Both the position numbers and the translations under genes were made by a program. The notes beneath the pieces were generated by a model that saw only the letters and a program-made list of their open reading frames with translations, did no database searches and was not told the origin of the DNA. From Patiria miniata (taxonomy: Eukaryota; Echinodermata; Asteroidea; Valvatida; Asterinidae), in contig NW_024037058.1 in the NCBI RefSeq assembly GCF_015706575.1, positions 4,271,754 through 4,335,753 of the forward strand: a stretch of DNA of 64,000 nt, in the 5' to 3' direction. Below are positions 24,701-30,049 of the stretch, piece after piece; within the stretch, counting starts at the first letter, position 1; every line of letters begins with the position of its first letter.

Positions 24701-25712
24701 CCAAGGAGCACCAAGGAATGGGGAAATTGCACCAAGGCAAATGATAAAGGGCGCCAAGGCAAATTATGGAGGACACCAATGTATAATGAGGGCACAAAAA
24801 AGCAAAAAAGCACCCACCTTGTCTGTACAATACAAGCTTGAAAAAAAAAAAAGCCAACCAAAAAAAAAAAAAACCGCGTCGCCGCATCAGTTCCGGAACT
24901 TCGGTCTGACCAGAACCAGAGACCGACCATTTTTTTTGGGCCTAATATACAACATTTGCTTTTGCTGTATTTTCAAGAATGCATAGATTTGAGGGTTAGT
25001 ATGTCACAGCAAATATTGTTACACTGACCTGTTTAAAGTTTTGTGTTCATCAATGCTGGAAAAACCAAGAAAAAAAAATGTTGTTCCTGTAGTCGGGTTC
25101 CCAACCCTACTTCAGACGAAACGGAGCAATTTATAGACGTCGGCATTGTCAGGTCAGGGAACCAGACTAGCTGGCTTACACCCATTCATTGATGTGTAAC
25201 CAGGCATGCAACTTGGAAGAAACCAAAAAACGAGGAAACTCCAATCTTTACGAGACTTTGTACAGTGTTTTTCAATTTGTAATGGCATAAGTGTGAAGTG
25301 AAAAACGAGGAAATCAGCTGATCCGAGGAAAAGTTGCATGCCTGGTAACCTATAGCTCAATATCTTTCTCATGACATACTCTGACTGTGTGCCAAATGCC
25401 ATGCTTGTATCAAAAGTACAATCTGTCATCACCTACTTGCCGTACTGATGGAAAAATGAGAAACTGAAAGAATTCAATGTTAATCAAAAGAATTAAGAAT
25501 CAATCAGGTAATCATCTGAAATCCATACCTATTTGCATAATTGCCGTGGCAAGCTCTGAGGAGATGGCAAACTCCCTTCCATCCGCTCTGCCTGCGTGGT
25601 CTTCTTGTAAGGACGACCCTGGCTGTGCTTGACCGCCAAACGAGGGGGAAGGGTCCAAGACCACACCTGCCCGGTTGACCCAGGCGTTTGTCCGCGACAG
25701 GGCATCGTTCAT
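493..25712 (-). CDS. CENPJ: CENPJ/CPAP (SAS-4) centriole assembly protein, N-terminal and central part, 15 coding exons
   Basis: CENPJ/CPAP builds centriolar microtubule walls: it binds tubulin and microtubules and, through its C-terminal TCP10 (G-box) domain, STIL. The minus-strand coding exons in order are 25529-25712, 24292-24492, 23088-23290, 16441-16671, 15432-15563, 14285-14653, 12766-13059, 10910-11032, 9209-10001, 8483-8631, 6854-7015, 6111-6214, 3991-4084, 3030-3200 and 493-728. All have AG/GT borders and compatible phases, giving 3446 coding bases with no stop. Matches to human CENPJ recalled from memory: RAGVVLDP near the start, a glutamine-rich coil, the tubulin-binding FLRKGTGTARF motif, ELDEFEILEEAADD, FDDDESWGDF, and the long coiled coil ending QQRLQAWKREE. 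The C-terminal domain is missing because the window ends. No 5' UTR exon or promoter was identified with confidence. Confidence 0.93.
672..1080. repeat. Two-copy tandem duplication (about 220 bp) at CENPJ exon 15
   Basis: Copy A (about 672-889) and copy B (about 890-1080) share the exon 15 start, its acceptor, a conserved ACTTACCACTTCA block and an ATTCAATGGGTTTCCATTTC block. They differ by scattered substitutions and small indels, so the duplication is not very recent. Confidence 0.75.
891..950 (-). other. Tandem copy of the first third of CENPJ exon 15 (possible alternative exon)
   Basis: A segment covering the 3' splice site and the first 20 codons of exon 15 is repeated here: VKSSLPKPKQQVPIIIKQKL against AKSNLPKPKQQVPIINKQKL. 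The copy keeps a TCCTAG acceptor and is followed by a possible donor CTG|GTTGCA in phase 0, so it could be spliced in as a 60-base in-frame exon or be skipped. Whether it is used cannot be told from the sequence. Confidence 0.6.
1083..1228 (+). mobile_element. Short (~145 bp) MITE, copy 1
   Basis: Near-identical to 25202-25345 apart from substitutions: ATGCAACTTGGAAGAAAC at the left and GAGGAAAAGTTGCATG at the right, with the internal string GAAAAACGAGGAAATCAGCTG. Termini are inverted (CAGGCATGCAACTT in the better copy). Both copies sit near CENPJ exons, in or beside the gene. Confidence 0.7.
1479..2721. mobile_element. hAT-like DNA transposon remnant, 1.24 kb
   Basis: Ends are inverted: CAGGGGTGTGA at the left and TCACACCCCTG at the right. 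CCTATT flanks both sides (1473-1478 and 2722-2727), a short target duplication. CAGGGGTG-type ends suit the hAT superfamily. The interior is GC-rich at the left (GCGAGCGCGAAGCGCGAAGC) and carries an ACATGT microsatellite at 2441-2478. No transposase frame is visible, so it is non-autonomous. It lies in the CENPJ intron between exons 14 and 15. Confidence 0.7.
2441..2478. repeat. (ACATGT)n microsatellite
   Basis: Six tandem palindromic ACATGT units inside the hAT-like element. The same TACATGTA motif recurs across the window. Confidence 0.85.
3030..3200 (-). CDS. CENPJ: CENPJ coding exon 14, end of coiled coil
   Basis: Residues 1014-1070, phase 0. LSDLQEEMSRRETRWTAAST, then VLEQENAELREEVRLLEQQR and LQAWKREEEK correspond to human [20 protein letters not shown] and [20 protein letters not shown]. 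This is the last part of the helix before the linker to the TCP10 domain. Acceptor TTGCACAG, donor AAG|GTGACA. Confidence 0.94.
3991..4084 (-). CDS. CENPJ: CENPJ coding exon 13, coiled coil
   Basis: Residues 982-1013. KEKRTFEKYQKATRAMPDKK followed by DRDEIELLRKQ is the match to human [31 protein letters not shown], a diagnostic CENPJ stretch. Acceptor GTGGTAG, donor CAG|GTTGGG, phase 2 in and phase 0 out. Confidence 0.94.
5656..6003. mobile_element. tRNA-Ser-like element with a 60-bp perfect hairpin
   Basis: Starts with a near-perfect palindrome (arms about 5657-5716 and 5724-5783, loop of a few bases), continues with a tRNA-like unit (5851-5910: A box GTGGTCGAGTGG, B box GATTCGAGTCC, anticodon-loop-like CTAGAAA as in tRNA-Ser AGA), and ends by repeating AACGTCGGTGAAGGGCAA. 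The anticodon stem is imperfect, so this is a tRNA-derived mobile element, not a tRNA gene. It lies in the CENPJ intron between exons 12 and 13; two more copies lie at 11208-11668. Confidence 0.75.
6111..6214 (-). CDS. CENPJ: CENPJ coding exon 12, coiled coil
   Basis: Residues 948-981 plus two bases. LDKEVVDFQKLKAEELKSLQ then YKEEEMKKLR continues the coil and matches human [30 protein letters not shown]. The Arg at the end is split across the intron (AG + G). A TTAA-type MITE begins only 30 bp before the acceptor. Confidence 0.92.
6245..6690 (+). mobile_element. TTAA-flanked MITE family A, copy in CENPJ intron
   Basis: Follows a TTAA at 6241-6244 and begins AGGTAATATACAATATTTGC. It matches the copies at 44251-44759, 24566 onward and 58660 onward over several hundred bases (shared GAAACAGAGCAATTTATAG-like and CAGACTA..CTGGCTTGCACCC blocks). 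The right end is decayed after TGTTTGCAAAT. TTAA targets point to a piggyBac-type element. Confidence 0.72.
6854..7015 (-). CDS. CENPJ: CENPJ coding exon 11, coiled coil
   Basis: Residues 894-947, 54 codons in phase 0. KLLKEKLVELEAEISKFRRE followed by NAALAKLREEREK matches human [29 protein letters not shown] nearly residue for residue. It starts the central coiled coil. Acceptor TAAAAG, donor AAG|GTACAA. Confidence 0.93.
7384..7846. mobile_element. TA-flanked MITE (463 bp)
   Basis: Terminal inverted repeats GATCCTTGTCATTTGAT and ATCAAATGACAAGGATC, flanked by TA on both sides (7382-7383, 7847-7848). TA duplication and simple ends suit a Tc1/mariner-type non-autonomous element. It lies in the CENPJ intron between exons 10 and 11, next to the foldback at 7905. 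Confidence 0.78.
7905..8394. mobile_element. 490-bp palindromic (foldback) MITE with TTAA ends
   Basis: Two arms of about 230 bases, highly complementary end to end (AGAGGTTGTGGAATGCTCG at the left, CGAGCATTCCACAAACTCT at the right), around a short spacer near 8128-8152. TTAA stands on both sides (7901-7904 and 8395-8398). The whole element could fold into one hairpin in the CENPJ transcript. No coding content. Confidence 0.82.
8483..8631 (-). CDS. CENPJ: CENPJ coding exon 10
   Basis: Residues 844-893. The codon split across the intron (G + GC) gives Gly, then HKSVLDRRKETREIN, then SSLVSKLFPKLKPTQK, which aligns with SELMMKFFPSLKPKPK of human CENPJ. The acceptor is GCTCAG and the donor AAG|GTATGG. 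A 490-bp palindromic element lies about 90 bp beyond the donor. Confidence 0.9.
8796..9112. repeat. Telomere-like motif and possible MITE
   Basis: Starts TTAACCCTAACCCTAACCC and ends GGCAAGGTTAGGGTTAA, so the ends are inverted and both contain CCCTAA units. This could be a small TTAA-type element rather than a telomere relic. It lies between CENPJ exons 9 and 10. Confidence 0.4.
9209..10001 (-). CDS. CENPJ: CENPJ coding exon 9, large acidic exon
   Basis: Residues 580-843, 793 bases, starting phase 0 (RTDGLSTNTLQVPSKYAL) and ending phase 1 (PPFKKG). Ser/Glu/Asp-rich and probably disordered. It holds VDFDDDESWGDFGDAESE, the match to human MDFDDERTWTDLEEN, and a run of acidic residues after it. 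A basic PFKKGK patch ends the exon. The acceptor is TTTTTTAG and the donor AAAG|GTAAAA. Confidence 0.92.
10060..10331 (+). mobile_element. tRNA-derived SINE in CENPJ intron
   Basis: A tRNA-like head with an A box (TAGCCGAGCGGTTAGAGC, 10071-10088) and a B box (GGTTCACATCC, 10115-10125), a body of about 190 bases and a TTACCTTTACC-type tail. Borders are approximate because no target duplication was found. It lies in the intron between exons 8 and 9. Confidence 0.65.
10910..11032 (-). CDS. CENPJ: CENPJ coding exon 8, conserved ELDEF motif
   Basis: Residues 539-579, 41 codons in phase 0. VEQEELDEFEILEEAADD followed by FASDASVV matches human ENLELDEFLFLEQAADE and FSSNSSFV closely; this was one of the strongest identifiers of the gene. 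The acceptor is CTCAG and the donor CAG|GTAAGT. Confidence 0.93.
11208..11668. mobile_element. Head-to-head pair of tRNA-Ser-like elements
   Basis: The left half (11208-11457) is a minus-strand copy of the element at 5656-6003, with its tRNA-like part around 11290-11372. The right half (11458-11668) is a plus-strand copy, tRNA-like at 11466-11546 (CTGCTCTAGAAAGCAG arm). Both halves carry the ATCACCCCGACGCAAAATTC-type end. They are inverted with respect to each other and lie in the intron between CENPJ exons 7 and 8. Confidence 0.72.
12472..12762 (+). mobile_element. tRNA-derived SINE inserted at the CENPJ exon 7 donor
   Basis: A tRNA-like head with A box GTGGCCCAGTGG (12481-12492) and B box GGTTCAAATCC (12526-12536), a ~200-bp body, and a TTTACTTACT tail. 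The loop CTCATGA resembles tRNA-Met. It is flanked by a perfect 17-bp target duplication, TACCTTCTCGTTCATTT, at 12455-12471 and 12763-12779. The duplication includes the last 14 bases of exon 7 and the first three of the intron. Confidence 0.9.
12766..13059 (-). CDS. CENPJ: CENPJ coding exon 7; donor rebuilt by a SINE
   Basis: Residues 441-538, phase 0 to 0, ending FQMRMKEWEMNEK, which aligns with KLETWEREKEKE of human CENPJ. The donor AAG|GTAAGT is a hybrid: the exon end and GTA belong to a 17-bp target duplication, and the following AGTAAG comes from the tail of a SINE (12472-12762). The older donor AAG|GTAGCC survives on the far side of the SINE at 12458/12457, but using it would read TAA three codons into the SINE. 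Confidence 0.88.
13164..13476. mobile_element. hAT-type MITE (313 bp)
   Basis: Inverted ends CAGTGGCGCACCCAAGG and CCTTGGTGCGCCACTG. The flanking octamers CTACAATC (13156-13163) and CCACAATC (13477-13484) agree at seven of eight positions, the 8-bp duplication of hAT elements. Long C and G runs fill the interior. It lies between CENPJ exons 6 and 7. Confidence 0.85.
13618..14168. repeat. Diverged direct repeats
   Basis: A ~140-bp unit (TTAGGTTACAGAAAAC ... CATCATGAAGA) occurs at 13620-13757 and again at 14033-14168. A second unit containing GGCCTATATCA and ACAGAACTA.AGGTCTGAT occurs twice between them. The whole looks like a decayed tandem array in the intron between exons 6 and 7. Confidence 0.6.
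14285..14653 (-). CDS. CENPJ: CENPJ coding exon 6, tubulin-binding motif
   Basis: Residues 318-440, phase 0 to 0. It contains FLRKGTGTARFGVISKKP at about residues 337-354, the counterpart of human FLKRGEGLARFTNAKSKF in the PN2-3 tubulin-binding region, which controls tubulin addition to centrioles. The rest is Lys/Pro-rich and probably disordered and basic, consistent with microtubule contact. The acceptor is TTTGATAG and the donor CAG|GTTAGT. Confidence 0.88.
15432..15563 (-). CDS. CENPJ: CENPJ coding exon 5
   Basis: Residues 274-317, phase 0 to 0, 44 codons beginning MNGSILPHTAQLSGDD and containing AKTFEELLELQL, which aligns with QTFEDYLEEQIQLEEQ in human CENPJ just before the tubulin-binding region. 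The acceptor is ATTCAG and the donor AAG|GTGTCC, a weak but acceptable donor. Confidence 0.82.
16441..16671 (-). CDS. CENPJ: CENPJ coding exon 4, acidic region
   Basis: Residues 197-273, phase 0 to 0, beginning RKDMDLASDSASSVAEEG and ending LDESLQDAAVLNQK. It is strongly acidic with a Glu/Asp-rich core. No known domain is visible; the phase agreement and bordering splice sites (TGGCAG acceptor, AAG|GTAATG donor) place it in CENPJ. The intron before it is long (16672-23087) and holds a pair of inverted repeat elements. Confidence 0.78.
17011..17617 (+). mobile_element. Hairpin-ended repeat element, plus orientation
   Basis: A ~600-bp element whose right end is a long hairpin (17447-17617; arms of about 75 bases around CTTCGGCTCGG). 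Its reverse-orientation partner is at 20114-20715. Shared blocks include CCATTCCTATTGGTCGA, GCATGCTCAATACTACCAG and GTCTGGATGCTGATAATT. It lies in the long CENPJ intron between exons 3 and 4. No coding content. Confidence 0.72.
17790..18121 (+). mobile_element. Possible LINE 3' end fragment
   Basis: T-rich sequence ending GTGCAAAATAAAAGTTTGTTGAATTGAA, with a polyadenylation-like AATAAA and a short ATTGAA tail of the kind found at CR1/L2/Jockey-type 3' ends. No reverse transcriptase frame is visible, so the call is tentative. Confidence 0.3.
18122..20113. other. Intron stretch, little recognised
   Basis: Part of the long CENPJ intron. The only signal seen is at 19230-19314: repeated TTCGGTATAGCGG ending CGTTCCACTGTA, which on the minus strand reads TACAGTGGAACGCCGC, similar to pogo/Tigger-type transposon ends. 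The matching other end was not found. No exon-like frame was found. Confidence 0.4.
20114..20715 (-). mobile_element. Hairpin-ended repeat element, minus orientation
   Basis: Reverse-complement relative of 17011-17617. Its hairpin end is shorter (20175-20208: TCTGGATGCTGATAATTC and its complement). The two copies lie 2.5 kb apart in opposite orientation, so the CENPJ pre-mRNA could pair across them. Confidence 0.72.
20716..22246. other. Intron stretch with no recognised content
   Basis: AT-rich CENPJ intron. Short open frames exist, but none shows codon character, splice borders or motifs that I recognise. Confidence 0.4.
22250..22612. mobile_element. TA-flanked MITE family C, copy 1
   Basis: Long inverted ends: AGGCCAAAAAAAAC then AGTCTCCGGTTTCTGGTATG at the left, and the complement (CATACCAGAAACCGGAGACT ... 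GTGGCCT) at the right. Flanking bases fit a TA target. It is related to the copy at 24571-24942 (GGTCTCTGGT in place of GTTTCTGGT). It lies in the CENPJ intron. Confidence 0.8.
23088..23290 (-). CDS. CENPJ: CENPJ coding exon 3
   Basis: Residues 129-196, low-complexity Ser/Pro/Gln region (IQQIQQSPPRNRTGP ... LNPLLRNVEKEAQDQAFL). Joined in phase 1 and ending in phase 0 at TTTTG|GTAGGT. An alternative donor four bases further (GGTAG|GTAGCC) would break the phase to exon 4, so the first is preferred. The 3' splice site lies about 20 bp from a transposon-derived repeat (see the MITE at 23312-24015). Confidence 0.8.
23312..24015 (-). mobile_element. MITE family B copy with internal tandem duplication
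   Basis: On the minus strand this matches the element at 62761-63271 over most of its length (TTGAAGCAACAAAAG, TCAAAAGTTGCTG, TTCACAGGGAGTT, GTTTTTCAACAATA). A 172-bp part is tandemly doubled (about 23312-23484 and 23484-23655). Its end lies about 20 bp from the acceptor of CENPJ exon 3. Confidence 0.75.
24292..24492 (-). CDS. CENPJ: CENPJ coding exon 2, glutamine-rich coiled coil
   Basis: Residues 62-128. The exon joins exon 1 in phase 1 (G + AT gives Asp). It reads as a Gln-rich helix (LVQRFHQLKQWQHQQQERLM, then RLEQQRVEQTL), which corresponds to the [20 protein letters not shown] segment of human CENPJ. The acceptor is CTGCAG and the donor GAG|GTATGC. The opposite strand carries an open frame rich in Leu and Pro that is only a shadow of this exon. 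Confidence 0.88.
24566..25200 (+). mobile_element. MITE family A copy, split by a family C MITE
   Basis: TTAA (24562-24565) then AGGTA, interrupted by the family C element at 24571-24942, then resuming ATATACAACATTTGCTTTTG and matching the other family A copies to about 25200, where a short MITE (25202-25345) cuts in. It lies in the first CENPJ coding intron. Confidence 0.72.
24571..24942. mobile_element. TA-flanked MITE family C, copy 2
   Basis: Inverted ends AGGCCGAAAAAAAA / CGGTCTCTGGTCAG and CTGACCAGAACCAGAGACCG / TTTTTTTTGGGCC, with TA on both sides. It inserted into the family A MITE: removing it restores AGGTAATATACAAC. Confidence 0.82.
25202..25345 (+). mobile_element. Short (~145 bp) MITE, copy 2
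   Basis: Inverted ends CAGGCATGCAACTT and AAGTTGCATGCCTG; GTAAC is repeated on both sides. Internal sequence is almost the same as 1083-1228. CA-type ends suggest a hAT relative. Confidence 0.75.
25529..25712 (-). CDS. CENPJ: CENPJ coding exon 1 (start codon)
   Basis: Encodes residues 1-61. The start is the ATG at 25712, giving MNDALSRTNAWVNRAGVVLD, which aligns with the conserved N-terminus of human CENPJ (NPSRAGVILN). The exon ends in phase 1 at a GTATGG donor. An upstream 3' splice site is possible at the TATATCAG or AAGCAG sequences 20-30 bases before the ATG, so the true first exon is probably non-coding and further right. An ATG 7 bases upstream is out of frame and hits a stop after three codons, so it was not chosen. 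Confidence 0.85.
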
Positions 25713-25748
25713 TGTGGCATCTGCTTGACAGGGTTCACTGATATACAA

Positions 25749-26190
25749 TGAGAGAAATCAGGAGGGGAAATCCACCGAAATCAAAAAAATACGCACACAA
25801 TTAAACATCTAATTTTCATAAATTTTCACATCAGCTGAAACATAAAATCAATGTTATAATAAATAACTTATCTCAATTTTTAGAACAGATAGGCATAGGA
25901 CCTACATGTACAGGTACTTTTTTCAAACAATCGAAAGGAATCCAACAATGAACTGAAGTTTATCACAGGTCGCATGGACTCCTACATCCACTTCTATAAA
26001 ACAGTGAACTAGACGAAGTTCGAATTCTGAGAAATACAGTTCCACTCCTCCAATTTACTATTCTTAGATTATAATAGCAGTGGAAACTGACTTTGGACAG
26101 CCACAAGAGTAGAGAGCAGGATTCTTAAAGTTAACAAAATGGACTTTATTGCATTTTTGAATTAACCTTTCGTTTCATTTGAACTGGACT
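25749..26190. other. Upstream of CENPJ start codon
   Basis: AT-rich, with no recognised coding exon. The CENPJ 5' UTR exon and promoter may lie in or beyond this stretch, but no TATA box or CpG-rich segment marks them. Confidence 0.3.
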
Positions 26191-26207
26191 ATCATTCATG
26201 GAAAAAA

Positions 26208-26402
26208 TGTTGCAACCTGACGCCACTTTTTTTCTTTCTATATTATCTCAATGAAGGTCAGTCATTGCAAAAAGTATCATAAGACAGGAATCTCTGACTG
26301 ATGTGATAAATATTTCCAATTTTGTTTGGAGATACTTTAAAAGAAATTTTCACTCTCCATAAACTTTGTATACAACCGCTAAAGTGGCGTCAGGTTGCAA
26401 CA
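26208..26402. mobile_element. 195-bp MITE, intact copy
   Basis: Inverted ends TGTTGCAACCTGACGCCACT and AGTGGCGTCAGGTTGCAACA, with internal ATTATCTCAATGAAGGTCAG. A second copy (26505-27500) is split by the foldback element at 26661-27425. Confidence 0.78.
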
Positions 26403-26504
26403 TTGTCATGAATGTTTCCAAGGATTGGAGTAATAAAGTAGTATTTTTTAGTAGGGCCTATTAGTATTAGTAGAGCAAGGTCAGGAAAAAATGGAAGGAA
26501 AGAA

Positions 26505-27500
26505 TGTCGAGTCCATGATGCCACTCTTTTCATCATATATTATCTCAATGAAGGTTAGTCATTGCAAAAAAGGTTGAAAAAAAACATGATGAATCTAGGT
26601 CTAGCAAGTAGCATATGTCTAGGACTGAGTAACATTTCCAATTTTGTTAGGAAATACTTAGCCCGACTGCGTCTGGCCGTACAGTACTATCGCAAGCTCT
26701 GTAGTACGGCCAGACGCTGAATGCTTCCCAAAAGACTGAATTTTTTTGGCCGCTGATGTAGCGATTTTGCTACATCTTTTGATCGAGATTATCTTTTCAT
26801 CCAGGACAAAAATTTCCACAGTTAAGGTTCTTTGTCGTAGAGCAACTCGTACCTTTTCGAAAAAACGTTCTTTGGTCTCAATATTTTCATCCATCTGGCC
26901 AAATAACGACTTTCAGTGATCATCTTCCACAAATATCGTCCCGAAAATGCTCCCCCATGCGATTTCAAAATGGCGGCCGCGCTGTAACTCATGAATATGC
27001 ATGAAAAGTCTGTGACGTATGAATTCGTGTTTTTGGACGTGCGTGCGGCGGCGCCGTACGTACATATGTACATGTACATTACTTGTAGACAACAGCCCAG
27101 TACGTGCATGCACACTTACGTCCGCGCGGCGGGGAGCATTTTCGGGACGATATTTGTGGAAGATGATCACTGAAAGTCGTCTTTTGGCCAGATGGATGAA
27201 AATATTGAGACCAAAGAACGTTTTTTCGGAAAGGTACGAGTTGCTCTACGACTGAGAACCTTAAATGTGGAAATTTTTGTCCTGGATGAAAAGATAATTT
27301 CGATCAAAAGATGTAGCAAAATCGCTACATCAGCGGCCAAAAAAATTCAGTCTTTTGGGAAGCATTCAGCGTCTGGCCGTACTACAGAGCTTGCGATAGT
27401 ACTGTACGGCCAGACGCAGTCGGGCTAGGAAATACTTAGATCATTTTCTTGACTCTCTGTAGACTATGTACACGACCGCTGATAAAGTGGCGTCTGGATA
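26505..27500. mobile_element. Second copy of the 195-bp MITE, split by a foldback element
   Basis: The left part (26505-26660: ATTATCTCAATGAAGG, TCCAATTTTGTTAGG) and the right part (27426-27500: GTACACGACCGCTGATAAAG, GTGGCGTCTGG) together match the MITE at 26208-26402. The 765-bp foldback element sits between them. Confidence 0.7.
26661..27425. mobile_element. 765-bp foldback element with hairpin ends and a 13-bp target duplication
   Basis: Arms of about 300 bp (26661-26965 and 27130-27425) are nearly complementary; the centre (26966-27129) is unique and carries GC-rich GTGCGTGCGGCGGCGCC. Each end is itself a hairpin (GCGTCTGGCCGTAC and its complement). TAGGAAATACTTA stands on both sides (26648-26660, 27426-27438). 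Each arm contains the same 78-codon open frame (MDENIETKERFF ... LYGQTQSG), which resembles nothing I know and may be chance. Confidence 0.8.
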
Positions 27501-27734
27501 CATTCTTTCCAAACGGAATTATCTTTAGTCATGTCAGTGTTGTGGTTGTTGTCATCAATGACGGGGTGCACCGTAAAGTTGTAGCGTACGTAGGGCCTTA
27601 TTAGTATTACTCCTTGAACTATGAGGCTCCACTACGTGGAGCCTCATCATAGTTCTAGGAGTAGGGCCTTATATTACAAATGAAATGCTTGAAGAAGTAC
27701 AACTACAAGTATGCCTACATAAGTTATACATATT

Positions 27735-28318
27735 ATTTAGGCAGTGTATATTTTGCCGGAGACGGCAAACCTTTAGTAAACGTTAGTTTGCCGGATATGC
27801 ACTGAACATGCGCAGTTACTGTTTTTTTTTTACTTAAACATTTTCCGGTGACAAGTTTTAGTCTGGCTCCATGCCAAAATTATCGTTGTTACCTCATATT
27901 CACAAGATGGGATTCAGACCATTTTATAATTTCGGACTTTATTTCCCTTTTAAAAAAATCCTCCAGAGCCACAAATCTGTAAAAGAAAATGTAATACTCT
28001 GCAAAAAATGTTTGAGATATGTTAAAATAATAAAAGAAGAATATTCTTATTTATTTGGGGATGAGAAAAAAAACCTTAAAAATGTGGTGCGGTGGGAATC
28101 GAGTGCGAGTCATCCCACTTACTAGAGCCTTTGCTTAACCACTACACCAAACGTGCTACACAACTTTTGGTGGGAATTTAATACATCTTATAATTCAGCC
28201 CTATCTTAAAGAGTACAGCGCCCTCTGGTGCTATGGATTGCCGCCGGCAAACCGCTTTAGCATGTTTAGCTTTAGTGATCGTTAGTTTGCCGTCATTACC
28301 TCCGGCAAAATATCCACT
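27735..28318. mobile_element. MITE with TTTGCCGGAG ends and a tRNA-like insert
   Basis: Ends are inverted: GTATATTTTGCCGGAG with GGCAAAC at the left, and GTTTGCCG with CTCCGGCAAAATATCCAC at the right. Inside, the minus strand of 28083-28152 reads like a tRNA (GGTGTAGTGGTTAAGC; GATTCCCACC). Confidence 0.65.
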
Positions 28319-29990
28319 ATCTATTATTTACAGTCTTTAATGGTAAGTGATGTTCACTACGATGACAGGTAAAGACATGAGAGCAGAGTGAACAAGTCAA
28401 CAACCAACAACCAACAAAACAAAGCAAAAACCGGCATCACCCTTCAACTTCAACAAAACATGTTCAAGTTGGCAAACTTGTTTCATAACGCGACGGCAGC
28501 TGTTTTATCTCCCGCTACCAGCTTACATGTTTCCATCTGATACTTAGATATACACTCATAAGTCATACACACTAATTTAACAACAGAAACATGAGAAAAG
28601 GCACCTCGAATTGTCCATCGAGTCGTCAAACAGACGTGATTCATGAGCGCCATTCCGTTCAAATGGCACACTAAACGGTATGGTACCCACAAATACATTG
28701 ATCAAAAGACGTGTTCGTTCACTGCACATTCGGCGCCAGACTACAACCCAGCTGGAGCAAACTGAAGAGGGCGCTAGATATCCCGTAATTAATTGATTAA
28801 TCATTATTTTGGCTGTTAAATTACACGAAGCGAACATTAATTTTCTTGGTCGGCAGTGTTCTGTTTCCAGAACATTGTTCTCTTGAAAATTGCTATTTTT
28901 TTCGTCCGGTACCGAGTCAAACTCTTCAAGCTATAATGGGCCTAGTCATACGACGGTTGACCTGTTTTCTATTAAATTTCTAATGGTAATGGACCATTTT
29001 CTCCCATCCAATTTGCAGGCTCTGTGACAGTACATAATCATAGCTCACTGAAGCTCAGTAACATACGTAAGGGGTTGAGGCATGAGACTTGCCCCCCTCG
29101 GGCGTTCGAGGACTATCCAGGCCCCGTCGCTGAGGGGGCCACGGGGCCGAGCAAAACCGTAAGCGTAAAAATTAACCACAATCCTCCGTCGACAGTGGCG
29201 GGGGGGGGGGGGGGGGGCACACCAGCATGGTATGATGGGGGTTTCAAGCCACCGCAAGTGCTGCAAATTCGAAAAGCGGAGGTATGGGGGTGGGGGCTGG
29301 TCCTCTTTTAATGTTTTAATAATTTAAACAATACTTTAACTTGACAATAATTCCTTGGCAATCGGGACATTTCAGATATTTTGGTGGGTGGGGGGGGGGG
29401 GCCCTCCCCCTGGCAACGCCATTGCCCCTAGTGTGCCCCCTCCCCAATTTGAGTGAAAGAAATAAAATAAGCTCTTTACTTTTATTAAAAAATGTTCCGC
29501 CCCCTCCACCTAGAACTCCATTCCAGTCAGGGCCTATTGTACTTCAATGCTAAATTAAACCGAGAAAGCTTGATGGCCCGATTCATTCCCGGTATTAGTC
29601 AGCAAACGAGGCCCAGCCTCATTCAAATTGAATCTAAACAATAGACCCATATACCTTTGATTGCACAGCATACGGTACTTCGAAGTGTTACCATGGATAC
29701 TAAAGCTCAAACGATATAATCGGACACGCACGACATGAAAAGCATATGCAATCATATTCCGAACCATCACCGACTGAAGAAGCATCGAAAGTTAAAAAGA
29801 TTGGTCAACCAATAAAATGAGAGAGCGCAATGTGCTCTGCTATACTAGTCACAGCACAGGTCCGGATACCTGTGGTTGAGCTCAGCGGGTGCCCATCGTA
29901 GCTGGCAATCGTACTGTATGGGCCGGGACCTCCAGAAGCATTACACAAATCTTGCAAAAGGGTCGAGGAAAATGAATTATTGAACTCCAG
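28319..29990. other. Intergenic, upstream of the GPCR
   Basis: No gene recognised. It includes GC-rich and poly-G stretches (29193-29217, 29388-29401) of the kind found in low-complexity transposon relics. Short frames here lack codon character. Confidence 0.35.
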
Positions 29991-30049
29991 TCTGGATGAT
30001 ATAAGTGCAGAGTTTTAAGCTCACGGAACATTTCGTTCCGCACGAATCG

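Noticed and set aside
24504-24986. A 160-residue plus-strand frame
   Set aside because: It spans a MITE with A-rich arms, and its Lys-rich composition follows from poly-A.
26658-27428. A protein-coding gene of 78 residues (two copies)
   Set aside because: The frame lies in the arms of a palindromic element, ends near the terminal hairpin and matches no family I know. Kept only as a note on the element.
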